Of a stretch of DNA of 34,500 bases, positions 1 through 7,685 are shown piece by piece; positions within the stretch are counted from its first letter, which is position 1, and every line of letters begins with the position of its first letter. The stretch comes from CAZHMN01 sp964533705 (GTDB lineage Bacteria; Electryoneota; B3-LCP), in assembly GCA_964533705.1 (NCBI GenBank), contig CAZHMN010000026.1, positions 1 through 34,500 on the forward strand, read 5' to 3'. Position numbers and translations under genes: made by a program. Under the pieces are notes generated by a model. It was given only the letters and a program-made list of their open reading frames with translations. It did not search any database and had not been told where the DNA came from.

Positions 1-2
1 TC

Positions 3-59
3 GGAGACGTCATGGAAGTCGTTCCGGCGTTGACGGAAGCGATTAAAGCAGTAAAATAA
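3..59 (+). CDS. fixB: Electron transfer flavoprotein alpha subunit, C-terminal end only
   Basis: The first complete frame reads GDVMEVVPALTEAIKAVK and then stops. This matches the end of ETF alpha/FixB proteins, where a conserved helix with a V-P-x-L-[TI] core closes the FAD-binding domain. Only about 18 residues lie in the window; the rest is upstream. The call rests on this short tail plus fixC and fixX downstream in the same orientation, which is the standard fixABCX order. FixB with FixA holds the FAD pair that splits electrons from NADH. Confidence 0.75.
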   Translation, partial: GDVMEVVPALTEAIKAVK

Positions 60-131
60 TATCTAATCGTTCAATCTTTGGCGCTGATGGACAAATAGGT
101 AAATAAAATCGGCTTCTGAAAAAGGTGAAAT

Positions 132-1325
132 ATGCCGAAAGAATATAGTCCCTTCACTCCTGGGCTACCGGTTCCCATTGAGTTTTTTGTTGGTCGCCAA
201 AGGGAGGTTGAACAACTTAGAGACAAAGTTGTTAGATCGACTCATGGTCAGTTTCAGGTAGCATTCTTGTCAGGGGAAAGGGGGATAGGAAAGAGCTCAC
301 TTGCATCATTTGTCAAATTCTTAGTCGAGCGCAATTCAAAGGCTCTTGGATTACATACCTTTCTTGGAGGAGTTACCTCGCTTGACGAAGCGGTTCGCCG
401 GATTTTTGATCGCCTACTAAAAGAAAGTGCAGAAAAGCCATGGCATGAAAAGATACTTGATTTCTTCGGAAATCATATTAAGCAAGTTGGATTGTTTGGG
501 GTAAGCTTAGAGTTTGGTGCATCACGGGAGGACTTAAAGCGGCTAGCAAACGATTTTGTCCCAGCGTTAAAAAATCTAATGCACAGACTAAAAGATGACA
601 AAAACGGCATATTTATTATTCTTGACGATATAAATGGCTTAGCGTCATCGCGAACATTTGCTAATTGGCTGAAAAGTTTGGTGGATGAGATTGCGACAGA
701 TAGAGACTCTTTACCGTTATGTCTGCTCTTAGTCGGCCATGAGGAGAGACGACAATCATTGATTTCAATTCAACCATCCTTGGCACGTGTATTCGACATA
801 ATTGACATCCAGGCTTGGTCGCCGGAAGAAACTAAAATCTTCTTCAAGAACGCATTTTCGAAAATTCAGGTATCCATAGATGACGATGCGCTTTCCCACA
901 TGGAATACTTTACCGGTGGATTGCCAGTACTTGCACATGAAATTGGTGATGCAACTTTTAATATTGATAGTGATAATCGCATTGATGTGGATGATGCACT
1001 GTCAGGAATTCTGTGGGCTGCAGGCATCGTGGGGAGAAAACTCCTTGAACCACAGGTTCTTAGGGCTATTCAAAGCCCTCTTTATACTAAAATATTGCGA
1101 AAGGCCGTAACTGCAGAGCAATTCCAGTTTCGATTTCTGAGAAGGGAAATTATTAAACTTCTCGACAAGGACGAGGAGAAGGTATTGGACAACTTCTTGA
1201 GAAAAATGAAAGACCTAAACGTAATAATTGGAGAAGGGGGAGGCAGCTATAGGTTTGTAAACAGACTTCATCACTTATATTTCAGGATGGAAGCAAGAAG
1301 ATCAGAATTTAGAGGTGACAAATAA
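132..1325 (+). CDS. P-loop ATPase (AAA/STAND-like) inserted in the fix operon
   Basis: This 397-residue protein is an ATPase of the archaeal-type/Orc-like AAA group; its cellular role is not known. An FVGR box at residues 19-22 precedes Walker A GERGIGKSS (48-56). Walker B is FIILDD (161-166), a sensor-1-like VGHEE follows near 201-205, and a GGLPVLAHEIG motif near 264-274 resembles sensor 2. The last 100 or so residues look like a helical or winged-helix lid. There is no signal peptide or membrane segment, so it should be cytosolic. The start is ATG with AAGGTGA just upstream. It lies between fixB and fixC, which are normally adjacent. Its base composition differs sharply from fixC: 23 of 60 bases are G or C at 541-600, against 45 of 60 at 1381-1440. 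I infer acquisition by insertion. Such ATPases often act in DNA handling or defence, but nothing here proves that. Confidence 0.85.
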   Translation: MPKEYSPFTPGLPVPIEFFVGRQREVEQLRDKVVRSTHGQFQVAFLSGERGIGKSSLASFVKFLVERNSKALGLHTFLGGVTSLDEAVRRIFDRLLKESAEKPWHEKILDFFGNHIKQVGLFGVSLEFGASREDLKRLANDFVPALKNLMHRLKDDKNGIFIILDDINGLASSRTFANWLKSLVDEIATDRDSLPLCLLLVGHEERRQSLISIQPSLARVFDIIDIQAWSPEETKIFFKNAFSKIQVSIDDDALSHMEYFTGGLPVLAHEIGDATFNIDSDNRIDVDDALSGILWAAGIVGRKLLEPQVLRAIQSPLYTKILRKAVTAEQFQFRFLRREIIKLLDKDEEKVLDNFLRKMKDLNVIIGEGGGSYRFVNRLHHLYFRMEARRSEFRGDK

Positions 1326-1349
1326 GCCCTAATCATATGTATCTAAATC

Positions 1350-2657
1350 ATGTCCGAAGAAGAAAAATTTGACTGTATCATCGTCGGCGCGGGGCCGGCG
1401 GGTCTTTCCGCCGCGCTGACCCTGGCAAAAGCGGGTGTGGAAGTCGCCGTCCTGGAAAGAGGCGAATATCCCGGTTCCAAAAACGTTATGGGCGGCATCC
1501 TCTTCACGACTATTCTGGACAAGCTGCTGCCGGAATTCTGGAAGCAAGCCCCGGTGGAACGGCACGTCACTCATCGGCGTTTCGCGGTGCTGTCGAAGGA
1601 CGGCGAAGCGGCCTTTGACTTTAAAACCTCAGCTTTCAACGAGCCGCCTTATAACCACACCTGGACGGTTCTGCGAGCCAAGTTCGATCGCTGGTACGCG
1701 GAGCAGGTAGAAGCCGCTGGCGCCATGATTATCCCTGGTATGATGGTCTCAGAGGCCTTGCTGGAAGACGGGCGGGTCGTCGGCGTGAAGACCGAGCCCG
1801 GAGGCGACGAACTGCGCTGCGACGTGGTGATTTCTGCGGAGGGAGCCAATTCCTTCCTTGCGGAACAGGTCGGTCTGCGCAAACCCCACGACGCCAAGCA
1901 TATGGCGGTGGCGGTCAAAGAGGTTATCGGGCTTTCCAGAGAAACCATTGAAGATCGGTTCCAGCTAAACAATAATGAGGGTTCTGCTTACGAAGTCTTC
2001 GGTCATGCCGTGCAGGGCACCTTCGGCTCCGGATTCGTCTATACCAATAAGGACAGCCTGTCCATCGGCATCGGGGCGACGATACACGATATGACGCGCC
2101 ACAACTTGAATCCCAATGACGTTTTGGAGCAGTTTAAAAAACACCCTTCCATCGCCCCGTTAATCAGGGGTGGTGAGAGCCTGGAATATGCCGCCCACAT
2201 GATCCCTGAAGGAGGCTACCTTCATCTGCCCAAACTGGTAACCGGCGGCATGATTCTGACCGGCGATGCAGCCGGATTGGTCAATGCCAGCCATTATCAC
2301 GAGGGTTCGAATTTAGCGATGGCTTCGGGGGTGCTGGCCGCTGAAACGGTTATCGCCGCCAAAGAGAAGGGCGACTTCAGCGAGTCTTCTCTGGCGATAT
2401 ACAGACAGAAGCTCGAAGACAGCTTTGTCCTGAAAGATCTCAAGAAATTCCAGAAGTTCTCGCAGTTCCTGATTGACAATCCTCATATGCTCAGAGATTA
2501 CCCCGACGTCATGGTGGCACTATTGCGCGATTACTTTACGATTAGTGAGAAGCCCAAAGTGCAGATTGAGAAAGAGGTTCTGGCAAAATTCAAACGGGAA
2601 ATTGGACTGTTCGCTTTGGTCAAGGACCTTTACAAAACATGGAGAGCGATGCGATGA
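1350..2657 (+). CDS. fixC: FixC-type FAD-dependent electron transfer flavoprotein:quinone oxidoreductase
   Basis: FixC carries electrons from the ETF pair FixAB to the quinone pool in the FixABCX bifurcating complex; related proteins are the bacterial ETF-QO enzymes. The 435-residue product opens with a Rossmann dinucleotide fold: GAGPAG at residues 13-18 and the acidic end of beta-2 in LERGE (35-39). The second FAD motif, TGDAAGL, is at 304-310, followed by an HEGSNLAMASG stretch typical of the family. Length fits FixC (about 430). The stop overlaps the fixX start, indicating translational coupling. The 24 bases before its ATG contain no purine-rich ribosome binding site, which would fit a gene that was once coupled to fixB before the ATPase gene intervened. 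Confidence 0.93.
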   Translation: MSEEEKFDCIIVGAGPAGLSAALTLAKAGVEVAVLERGEYPGSKNVMGGILFTTILDKLLPEFWKQAPVERHVTHRRFAVLSKDGEAAFDFKTSAFNEPPYNHTWTVLRAKFDRWYAEQVEAAGAMIIPGMMVSEALLEDGRVVGVKTEPGGDELRCDVVISAEGANSFLAEQVGLRKPHDAKHMAVAVKEVIGLSRETIEDRFQLNNNEGSAYEVFGHAVQGTFGSGFVYTNKDSLSIGIGATIHDMTRHNLNPNDVLEQFKKHPSIAPLIRGGESLEYAAHMIPEGGYLHLPKLVTGGMILTGDAAGLVNASHYHEGSNLAMASGVLAAETVIAAKEKGDFSESSLAIYRQKLEDSFVLKDLKKFQKFSQFLIDNPHMLRDYPDVMVALLRDYFTISEKPKVQIEKEVLAKFKREIGLFALVKDLYKTWRAMR

Positions 2658-2971
2658 GCGAAGAGCAGGGGCAGCCTGTGGAGGAAGCCAAATTAAAGAC
2701 GACAATTGAGGATAAGCTTTTTCTGGTCAAGTACAAACCGGACAAGGAATCCCATATCGAAGTTGATCAGGAGAAGTTCAAGGCGGACAAAATCAAGGCG
2801 GTTCTCTTCATTTGCCCGGCCAAAGTGTACGAGCTGAACGAGGAGACGGGCGAGTGCACGGTGGCCTTTGAAAACTGTCTGGAATGCGGCACCTGCAGAG
2901 TCGCTTGCAGTGAATACGTAACCTGGAGGTACCCCCGGGGCGGTTTTGGGGTGCAGTTTCGTTTCGGCTAA
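2654..2971 (+). CDS. fixX: FixX ferredoxin-like protein
   Basis: FixX is the small Fe-S partner of FixC that carries electrons in the FixABCX complex. The 105-residue product has C54-Pro, then C75, C78, C81 and C85 in CLECGTCRVAC, and ends in the family signature W-R-Y-P-R-G-G-F-G-V near 91-100. This supports one [4Fe-4S] cluster. An in-frame start exists further upstream at 2639, but the ATG at 2654 overlaps the fixC stop as ATGA, the usual coupling in this operon, so I chose it. The N-terminus is somewhat longer and more charged than in rhizobial FixX. Confidence 0.92.
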   Translation: MSEEQGQPVEEAKLKTTIEDKLFLVKYKPDKESHIEVDQEKFKADKIKAVLFICPAKVYELNEETGECTVAFENCLECGTCRVACSEYVTWRYPRGGFGVQFRFG

Positions 2972-3029
2972 TTCTGCTGACTAACTCGTCGTAGAAAATT
3001 CATGAGGGGCAAAAGATCAAATGGGGGCT

Positions 3030-3051
3030 TTCGGGGTCGGAAGACCCCGAA
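3030..3051. repeat. Perfect 9-bp inverted repeat, possible dispersed palindrome
   Basis: TTCGGGGTC, a GGAA loop and GACCCCGAA form a perfect 9-bp hairpin between fixX and the glycosyltransferase gene. No T-run follows, so it is not a standard terminator. The core TCGGGGTC/GACCCCGA recurs in the hairpin at 34333-34360, which suggests both belong to a dispersed palindrome family. Confidence 0.6.
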
Positions 3052-3087
3052 CTTGCGAGATTACATAGGAAGAAAAGGGGATTTTGG

Positions 3088-4341
3088 GTGACCTGGTTAC
3101 GTAAGATCTGGACGAGATTGAAAAGTAGCGAAATGAGGTACGTGATCATTCTGTTGCTGCTGGCTTTGGCGGTCAGATTGATTTACGTCTTCTCGGTTGA
3201 TTTGATTCCCCTCGATAAAACCGGTATCGACCTGGACGCCGTGGAATATGATCACCTGGGCTGGAGCGTTGCGCAGGGACACGGCATGATTGACGCGTTC
3301 GGGCATCCCAGCTCCCATCGCTTTCCGGGTTATGTGTATTTTCTGGGCATCATATATTTTATCTTCGGCCATCATCACATCGCTGCCCTGCTGTGCCAGG
3401 CATTGCTGGGTTCCCTGACGCCGCTGCTTATCTACTTCAGTGCCCGGCAAATCCTGGCAGAGAAAACCAGCCGCGTCGCAGGATTCCTGGCGGCGGTCTA
3501 CCCCGTATTTATTTATTATGTCGGCTACCTGATGACCGAAAACCTGTTCTTGTTTCTGCTTAACTTGTTGATATTACTCACTGTCAGCCTGGGGCGAGAC
3601 GCCAGTTGGAAAAAGCTGGCTTTTATGGGTTTTGTTACCGGCCTGCTGGGATTGACCAGAGGCGTGGGCTTGCCTTTTATAGGACTGATTCCGCTATATG
3701 TCTTTTTGCGTTTAAAGGGCGATGGGGGGAAGAAATTCGGTCGGGCGGCTATTGTTTTCGCAGTGGCGGTTTTGACGATGGTTCCCTGGACAATTAGAAA
3801 TTATTTGACTTACGACCAACTGATGCTTCCTTCCAGTGAAGGCGGCGTCGTTCTCTGGATGGCTTTCAATAGGGTCAACTTCAAGCAGCACTATAACGAT
3901 GCACCGGCTTATGAGTACGTTGAGCGCGTCGGCCGGGAAAATGCCAAGAGCGAGGAATTTTATCGGCTGCTTTTGGAGAATAACGTNNNNNNNNNNNNNN
4001 NNNNNNNNNNNNNNNNNNNNNNNNNNNNNNNNNNNNNNNNNNNNNNNNNNNNNNNNNNNNNNNNNNNNNNNNNNNNNNNNNNNNNNGTCATGTACGGAGT
4101 GGCGATCCTGTTTTTTGCTGATGCTCGCTTCCGAATGCCCTTTGAAGGCGTTTTCCTGATTGTGGGAGCATTCGCAATTGAGCGTTTTATTCACATTTTC
4201 AAACGGCAATATTGGGGATACGGAATCCTCGTGGGATTTTTCCTGTTTAATTATTATCTGCGTCTCCATTCCATGGAAGTTAGGTTAGCGATTCGCGCTC
4301 TGGCCCGCGCCGTGGGTTTGCCGGTATCTGAAATGGAATGA
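3088..4341 (+). CDS. GT39/ArnT-like membrane glycosyltransferase, interrupted by an assembly gap
   Basis: This is an integral membrane protein of the dolichyl-phosphate-mannose/ArnT superfamily, which transfers sugars from lipid-phosphate donors on the outer face of the inner membrane; the substrate cannot be told. A first transmembrane segment (residues about 18-34) is followed by an acidic loop with D-L-D-A-V-E-Y-D, the usual place of the catalytic Asp in GT-C enzymes. Many hydrophobic helices follow, and after the gap comes DARFRMPFEG, typical of the last luminal segment. The start is GTG with an AGGAAGAAAAGGGG tract upstream. A 100-N gap (3987-4086) interrupts it. The frame is open on both sides and both parts look like the same family, but the true length across the gap is unknown. 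It sits apart from the fix genes with a 116-base spacer. Confidence 0.75.
   Translation: MTWLRKIWTRLKSSEMRYVIILLLLALAVRLIYVFSVDLIPLDKTGIDLDAVEYDHLGWSVAQGHGMIDAFGHPSSHRFPGYVYFLGIIYFIFGHHHIAALLCQALLGSLTPLLIYFSARQILAEKTSRVAGFLAAVYPVFIYYVGYLMTENLFLFLLNLLILLTVSLGRDASWKKLAFMGFVTGLLGLTRGVGLPFIGLIPLYVFLRLKGDGGKKFGRAAIVFAVAVLTMVPWTIRNYLTYDQLMLPSSEGGVVLWMAFNRVNFKQHYNDAPAYEYVERVGRENAKSEEFYRLLLENNXXXXXXXXXXXXXXXXXXXXXXXXXXXXXXXXXXVMYGVAILFFADARFRMPFEGVFLIVGAFAIERFIHIFKRQYWGYGILVGFFLFNYYLRLHSMEVRLAIRALARAVGLPVSEME
3987..4086. other. Assembly gap of 100 N inside the glycosyltransferase gene
   Basis: A run of exactly 100 N, the usual scaffolding placeholder. The missing sequence may be longer or shorter than 100 bases. 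Confidence 0.99.
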
Positions 4342-4439
4342 GGAAAACCTGTAATTGTGGCCCAGTTTCTTCGCAAAAACCAGCAAAGAAGGGTTCACGA
4401 GATTGAATTTATCCCTTTTATCTTCATGAGATTGGAAAA

Positions 4440-5297
4440 GTGAAGAAGGTCATTTCAGTTCTGGTAATCACGCTGCTCTTCTGCTCCTGTGATGAAAGCG
4501 GGGACGGGATCAGATTGCCCGAACCTCAACCCATAATCAACGGTGACCGAGTGCTCGTACCCGCGGGTGAGGTCGTTCTGGGTAACGTCCCCACAGGTTG
4601 GGGCAATTACATTCCTTCGACCGGCGAAAATCCAGTGTACGTGGATTCCTTCTACATAGACCGCTACGAGGTTTCCAACCAGCAGTACGCCGCTTATCTG
4701 AACGCAGCGATTGATTCCGGGTGGGTCTTCTATGATGGGGAAGACGTTTTCAGTGATTCAATAGAGCAAGTTATCTATCTCGAAGTATCGTCCTCTGAAT
4801 GCCGCATCTCCTTTATAGACAGCCTGGGAGTTTTCGCGGCCGAGCAGGGATATGAAGATTGGCCGGTCGTAGAAATCAGTTGGTACGGCGCTGTTGCTTA
4901 TGCAGAATTCTACGGCGAGCGACTGCCGACTGAGGCGGAGTGGGAAAAGGCGGCGCGGGGAACAGTGGATTTTTTCGGAGAATACGACGGCGTCGGAGTG
5001 GGGTATCCTTACCCCTGGGGAGATGCCACGCCCGACGAAAATCTGGCCAATTTCGGCGACAGCTTCGGCGCTCCCGAAGACGTCCAATCCTATCCGCAGG
5101 GTATGAGCTGGTTCGGCGCGTTTAACCTGGCCGGCAACGTTTGGGAATGGACTGCGACGGTCGAGGGCGGCAATCGAGTGCGGCGAGGCGGCAGTTACGT
5201 GTCACCTGCGGATCGCTTAAAAACCGCGGCACAGTTCTTTTCTGACCCGACACTGACGGATAAAACCATCGGTTTTCGCTGTGCTGCTGACCCTTAA
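4440..5297 (+). CDS. Lipoprotein with formylglycine-generating-enzyme-like (SUMF1) domain
   Basis: A 285-residue exported protein. The N-terminus MKKVISVLVITLLFCSC is a lipoprotein-type signal with Cys15 and Cys17 as candidate lipidation sites. The rest is a SUMF1/FGE-sulfatase fold (PF03781). It shows VPAGEVVLGN, then Y-x-I-D-R-Y-E-V-S-N-x-Q-Y, then PVVEISWYGAVAYAEFYGERLPTEAEWEKAARG read in consecutive blocks, then PYPWGD, GNVWEW, R-R-G-G-S-Y and a terminal GFRCA. The cysteine pair that performs catalysis in true formylglycine-generating enzymes is not visible between RRGGSY and GFRCA, so enzymatic activity is doubtful and a structural or ligand-binding role is likelier. The start is GTG; the nearby ATG at 4426 runs into a stop. 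The ribosome site is weak (GGAAAAG directly upstream). Confidence 0.85.
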   Translation: MKKVISVLVITLLFCSCDESGDGIRLPEPQPIINGDRVLVPAGEVVLGNVPTGWGNYIPSTGENPVYVDSFYIDRYEVSNQQYAAYLNAAIDSGWVFYDGEDVFSDSIEQVIYLEVSSSECRISFIDSLGVFAAEQGYEDWPVVEISWYGAVAYAEFYGERLPTEAEWEKAARGTVDFFGEYDGVGVGYPYPWGDATPDENLANFGDSFGAPEDVQSYPQGMSWFGAFNLAGNVWEWTATVEGGNRVRRGGSYVSPADRLKTAAQFFSDPTLTDKTIGFRCAADP

Positions 5298-5349
5298 TTA
5301 AACGGAGGAATTGTAGAGTCCTAATAATTGGTCCCATTTTTGCCCTTGA

Positions 5350-5381
5350 GGCCGGAGGAATGTTTATCCCCGGCCTTTTTT
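5350..5381 (+). terminator. Rho-independent terminator after the FGE-like lipoprotein gene
   Basis: GGCCGG at 5350-5355 pairs with CCGGCC at 5370-5375, followed by six T (5376-5381). It lies 52 bases past the lipoprotein stop. Confidence 0.85.
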
Positions 5382-5571
5382 GTTAATAACGGCCTTATTT
5401 CGCCGTTTCTCGGGCAATCTCTGAATTATTTTCTATATCCGGGATCTCAAAAAACAGGAAATATGTTTAACATATAAAAAGCAAATAGGAGAATCTATGT
5501 AAATCTCCCACTGGGGCGGTAAACTGAGGTGTTTTCAAATTATTTACCAATTCAAATCTGTGGAGGCAGTC
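5382..5571 (+). promoter_or_regulatory. Leader region with an AT palindrome and a start-stop codon pair
   Basis: This 190-base non-coding stretch precedes the small secreted protein. It contains the perfect palindrome ATATGTT-T-AACATAT at 5461-5475, overlapping TATAAA at 5473-5478, a possible -10. No good -35 was found 16-18 bases upstream. Further down, AGGAGA (5487-5492) is followed four bases later by ATG-TAA (5497-5502), a minimal start-stop unit, and GGAGA can pair with TCTCC at 5504-5508. The strong GGAGG at 5562-5566 serves the real gene. Confidence 0.4.
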
Positions 5572-6372
5572 ATGCAAAGAGGAATATTAACCCTGTTACT
5601 ATCTCTGGCAATCCTGATTATCCTACCTCAATGCCATGCCCTGGCAGGCAATAGTGAACCTCAACTTCCGGAGAACCGCGATATGGTTCTCGATCTGGAA
5701 GAGGATCCCGCGAGTTGTATCGTAGCTCAATCGGGCAGTATGGTTATCTTCGATTTCACCGTAACCTGCATGTTCGAAGACGATACCGTTGACATCTGGT
5801 TTGATCTGGGTTTGCCCGATGGACAGGAAATCGGACCTTATTACATGTGGTGGAGTGTGCCTATCACAGCCGGTTCAACGGCCTACAAGCACTGCCTGCT
5901 CTACATCAGTCCAATGTGCATGCCCGGAGTTTACACCGTCTATGGTCGCTGCGGAACTCACTGCACCGGTCAGATCGAAGACGAGGACAGCTTTACTTTT
6001 GAGAAACTTACCGGACAGTTGGGAAATGCGATGCCCGGTAAAGTTACGCAGGTGCCGAAAGCCTTCTCCCATAGCCAGGGATTGATTGTGACCGAAGGTT
6101 CAAGCGAGCCGGTAATGGATCTACTTGGCGTCTTTCCACAACCCTGCAATCCCGAATTGAACGTCGAATTTTCGCTCGCAGAGCAGGGACAATTAGAAGT
6201 CAGTCTCTTCAATCTGCAGGGGAGGCGGGTGCTCAAGCATACCATCACCGTTGCTGAACCGGGTGATCATAGCCTAATCTTACCAACGGCAGAAATCCCT
6301 TCAGGCGTTTATTTCCTGAGGCTGAATGCAAACGGAACTTCGATTCAGCGCACCGTGACCATTATGAAATAA
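5572..6372 (+). CDS. Small secreted protein with a C-terminal type IX sorting domain
   Basis: This 266-residue exported protein has no recognised enzyme domain. An N-terminal signal peptide (hydrophobic core about residues 5-20, cleavage likely after the HALA stretch) leads into a beta-rich middle with several Cys pairs, whose DIWFDLGLPDGQ-like run suggests an immunoglobulin-like sandwich. The last 80 residues are a Por-secretion/type A sorting domain: a degenerate P-Q-P-C-N-P-E in place of P-N-P-F-N-P, then L-F-N-L-Q-G-R-R, then GVYFLRLNANG and a basic VTIMK end. By analogy it would be exported across the outer membrane and released or anchored. I chose the ATG at 5572 over the GTG at 5560 because GGAGG at 5562-5566 is correctly spaced only for the ATG. 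It stands alone between two terminators. Confidence 0.82.
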   Translation: MQRGILTLLLSLAILIILPQCHALAGNSEPQLPENRDMVLDLEEDPASCIVAQSGSMVIFDFTVTCMFEDDTVDIWFDLGLPDGQEIGPYYMWWSVPITAGSTAYKHCLLYISPMCMPGVYTVYGRCGTHCTGQIEDEDSFTFEKLTGQLGNAMPGKVTQVPKAFSHSQGLIVTEGSSEPVMDLLGVFPQPCNPELNVEFSLAEQGQLEVSLFNLQGRRVLKHTITVAEPGDHSLILPTAEIPSGVYFLRLNANGTSIQRTVTIMK

Positions 6373-6398
6373 GGTGGGGTACTCAGTGGACCAAAAGC

Positions 6399-6432
6399 AA
6401 AAAGGGCGAGGGTTTATTCCTCGCCCTTTTTT
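6399..6432. terminator. Bidirectional terminator between convergent genes
   Basis: AAAAAGGGCGAGG (6399-6411) and CCTCGCCCTTTTTT (6419-6432) form a strong hairpin flanked by A and T runs. It can end transcription both of the secreted protein gene on the plus strand and of the beta-helix gene on the minus strand. Confidence 0.9.
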
Positions 6433-6446
6433 CATCAGTGCTCAGA

Positions 6447-7685
6447 TCACCTTGCCCCCGGTCCACCGTACATACCCATGTCACTGATAGAACCGTCGCC
6501 TTCGCTTAAGGAGGGTGAACCGGCATCCCGGCAGGGCGATCCTTCCAGGAGATGAAAATCCCGATCGGAGACGAAGCCTGGATCTTCTGAGATGTTACCA
6601 CTGACGCCGGTAAGGTCGTCCATGTCTTTGTAATTCCCCATCAGGTTGCCCCAGACGTCATTGTGGGAGATGATAAAATTGTCAGGATTGCCGTTGTTCC
6701 ACAGTCCCACCTGAGGCGCCACCCACTTATCTTTCCAACCATTGTAGGCGACGATATTATTCACGAAGCGCCCACGGCATTCCTCGCTCCAGATGGCCAA
6801 TCCGCAATTGCCGTTATGAATTACGTTATTGTTTGCAGCGTCCAGATAGGATTCTCCCGTAGCGATGATCCCCCAACCCAGGCAATTATTCACGAGGTTA
6901 TTGCTGACTATGGCTCTTGACGCTCCGAACGTTCCGATTCCCTTCCAGTAGTCGGATATTCGGTTGCGAAGCACGATGGCCGTTGCGTCCCAGGTAATTC
7001 CGATCCCGGCACCGCGGCCCTTCGCGATGACGTTATCGGCGGCGTAGGCGCTGGCGCCCCTGTAAAGGGCGATTCCGTCCCAGCCGTTGTTGACAATTTC
7101 GCACTCAAAAACGAATAGTTCCGAGTTTTCCCTGCCGAAAACGCCCCCGATGCCCACGACGACCGTATCAATCCGGTCGGTGTTGTCCCGAATTTTAACC
7201 TGTTGTATGGTGACCGTGCTGAATTTCGCTACTACAGCCGCATCGGTTGCGTTGCCGTCGGGATCTCTCTTGCCTCCGGTGATGGCCAGTCTTTCTATTT
7301 TCGAACCACGGCTGTTCAGGAACAGGACGCCGTACCCTGCATTTGTAATCAGCGTTGTGCTATCCGTACCGGAACCCACGATATGAACCGTTTTTCCTTC
7401 GATGAGAAAACCCCGGCTGGCATAGACCGTCGTCTTATGCTCAAGGCAGTTTCCGCACAGCTCTTCCGTGAAGGGTTCAGAGCGTGCTGAATAGATGCCG
7501 GGCGCGAGCAATAACGTATCTCCATCCAGAGCTTGATCTAAGGCGTACTGCAGATCACTGAATGGGGCGTCGTGGTCTCCATTTCCATTGCCCTCATTGA
7601 ATTCAGCATTTACGTATAGCAAGCGACCATGTGCTTGAAAAGCCGTGAGAATGACGACCGCGATCGCCATAGAGAATCTAAGCAT
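6447..7685 (-). CDS. Secreted parallel beta-helix protein
   Basis: A 412-residue exported protein with a signal peptide (hydrophobic core at residues 4-17, ending in QAHG) and then right-handed parallel beta-helix repeats of the DUF1565/NosD type. The mature start is the classic L-Y-V-N-x-x-x-x-G-N-G-D-H-D-A-P-F-S-D-L-Q-Y-A-L, and APGIYS ends the first coil. The middle has repeating N-x-[IV]-x-x-x-G-x-G-I units with Asn ladders (residues about 160-330), and the end reads EDPGFV..HLLEGSPCRDAGSP. Such folds occur in polysaccharide lyases and in surface proteins of unknown role; no catalytic residues could be assigned. It lacks the C-terminal sorting domain seen in other exported proteins here. 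The first 8 bases overlap the end of the upstream glycosylase gene, so they are probably co-transcribed. Confidence 0.85.
   Translation of the reverse strand: MLRFSMAIAVVILTAFQAHGRLLYVNAEFNEGNGNGDHDAPFSDLQYALDQALDGDTLLLAPGIYSARSEPFTEELCGNCLEHKTTVYASRGFLIEGKTVHIVGSGTDSTTLITNAGYGVLFLNSRGSKIERLAITGGKRDPDGNATDAAVVAKFSTVTIQQVKIRDNTDRIDTVVVGIGGVFGRENSELFVFECEIVNNGWDGIALYRGASAYAADNVIAKGRGAGIGITWDATAIVLRNRISDYWKGIGTFGASRAIVSNNLVNNCLGWGIIATGESYLDAANNNVIHNGNCGLAIWSEECRGRFVNNIVAYNGWKDKWVAPQVGLWNNGNPDNFIISHNDVWGNLMGNYKDMDDLTGVSGNISEDPGFVSDRDFHLLEGSPCRDAGSPSLSEGDGSISDMGMYGGPGAR

Noticed and set aside
1329..1574. Minus-strand ORFs overlapping the start of fixC
   Set aside because: They lie opposite the FAD-binding motif of fixC and have no recognisable features.
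3030..3051. Rho-independent terminator after fixX
   Set aside because: The hairpin is strong, but no T-run follows and the core recurs in the palindrome at 34333-34360, so it was listed as a repeat.
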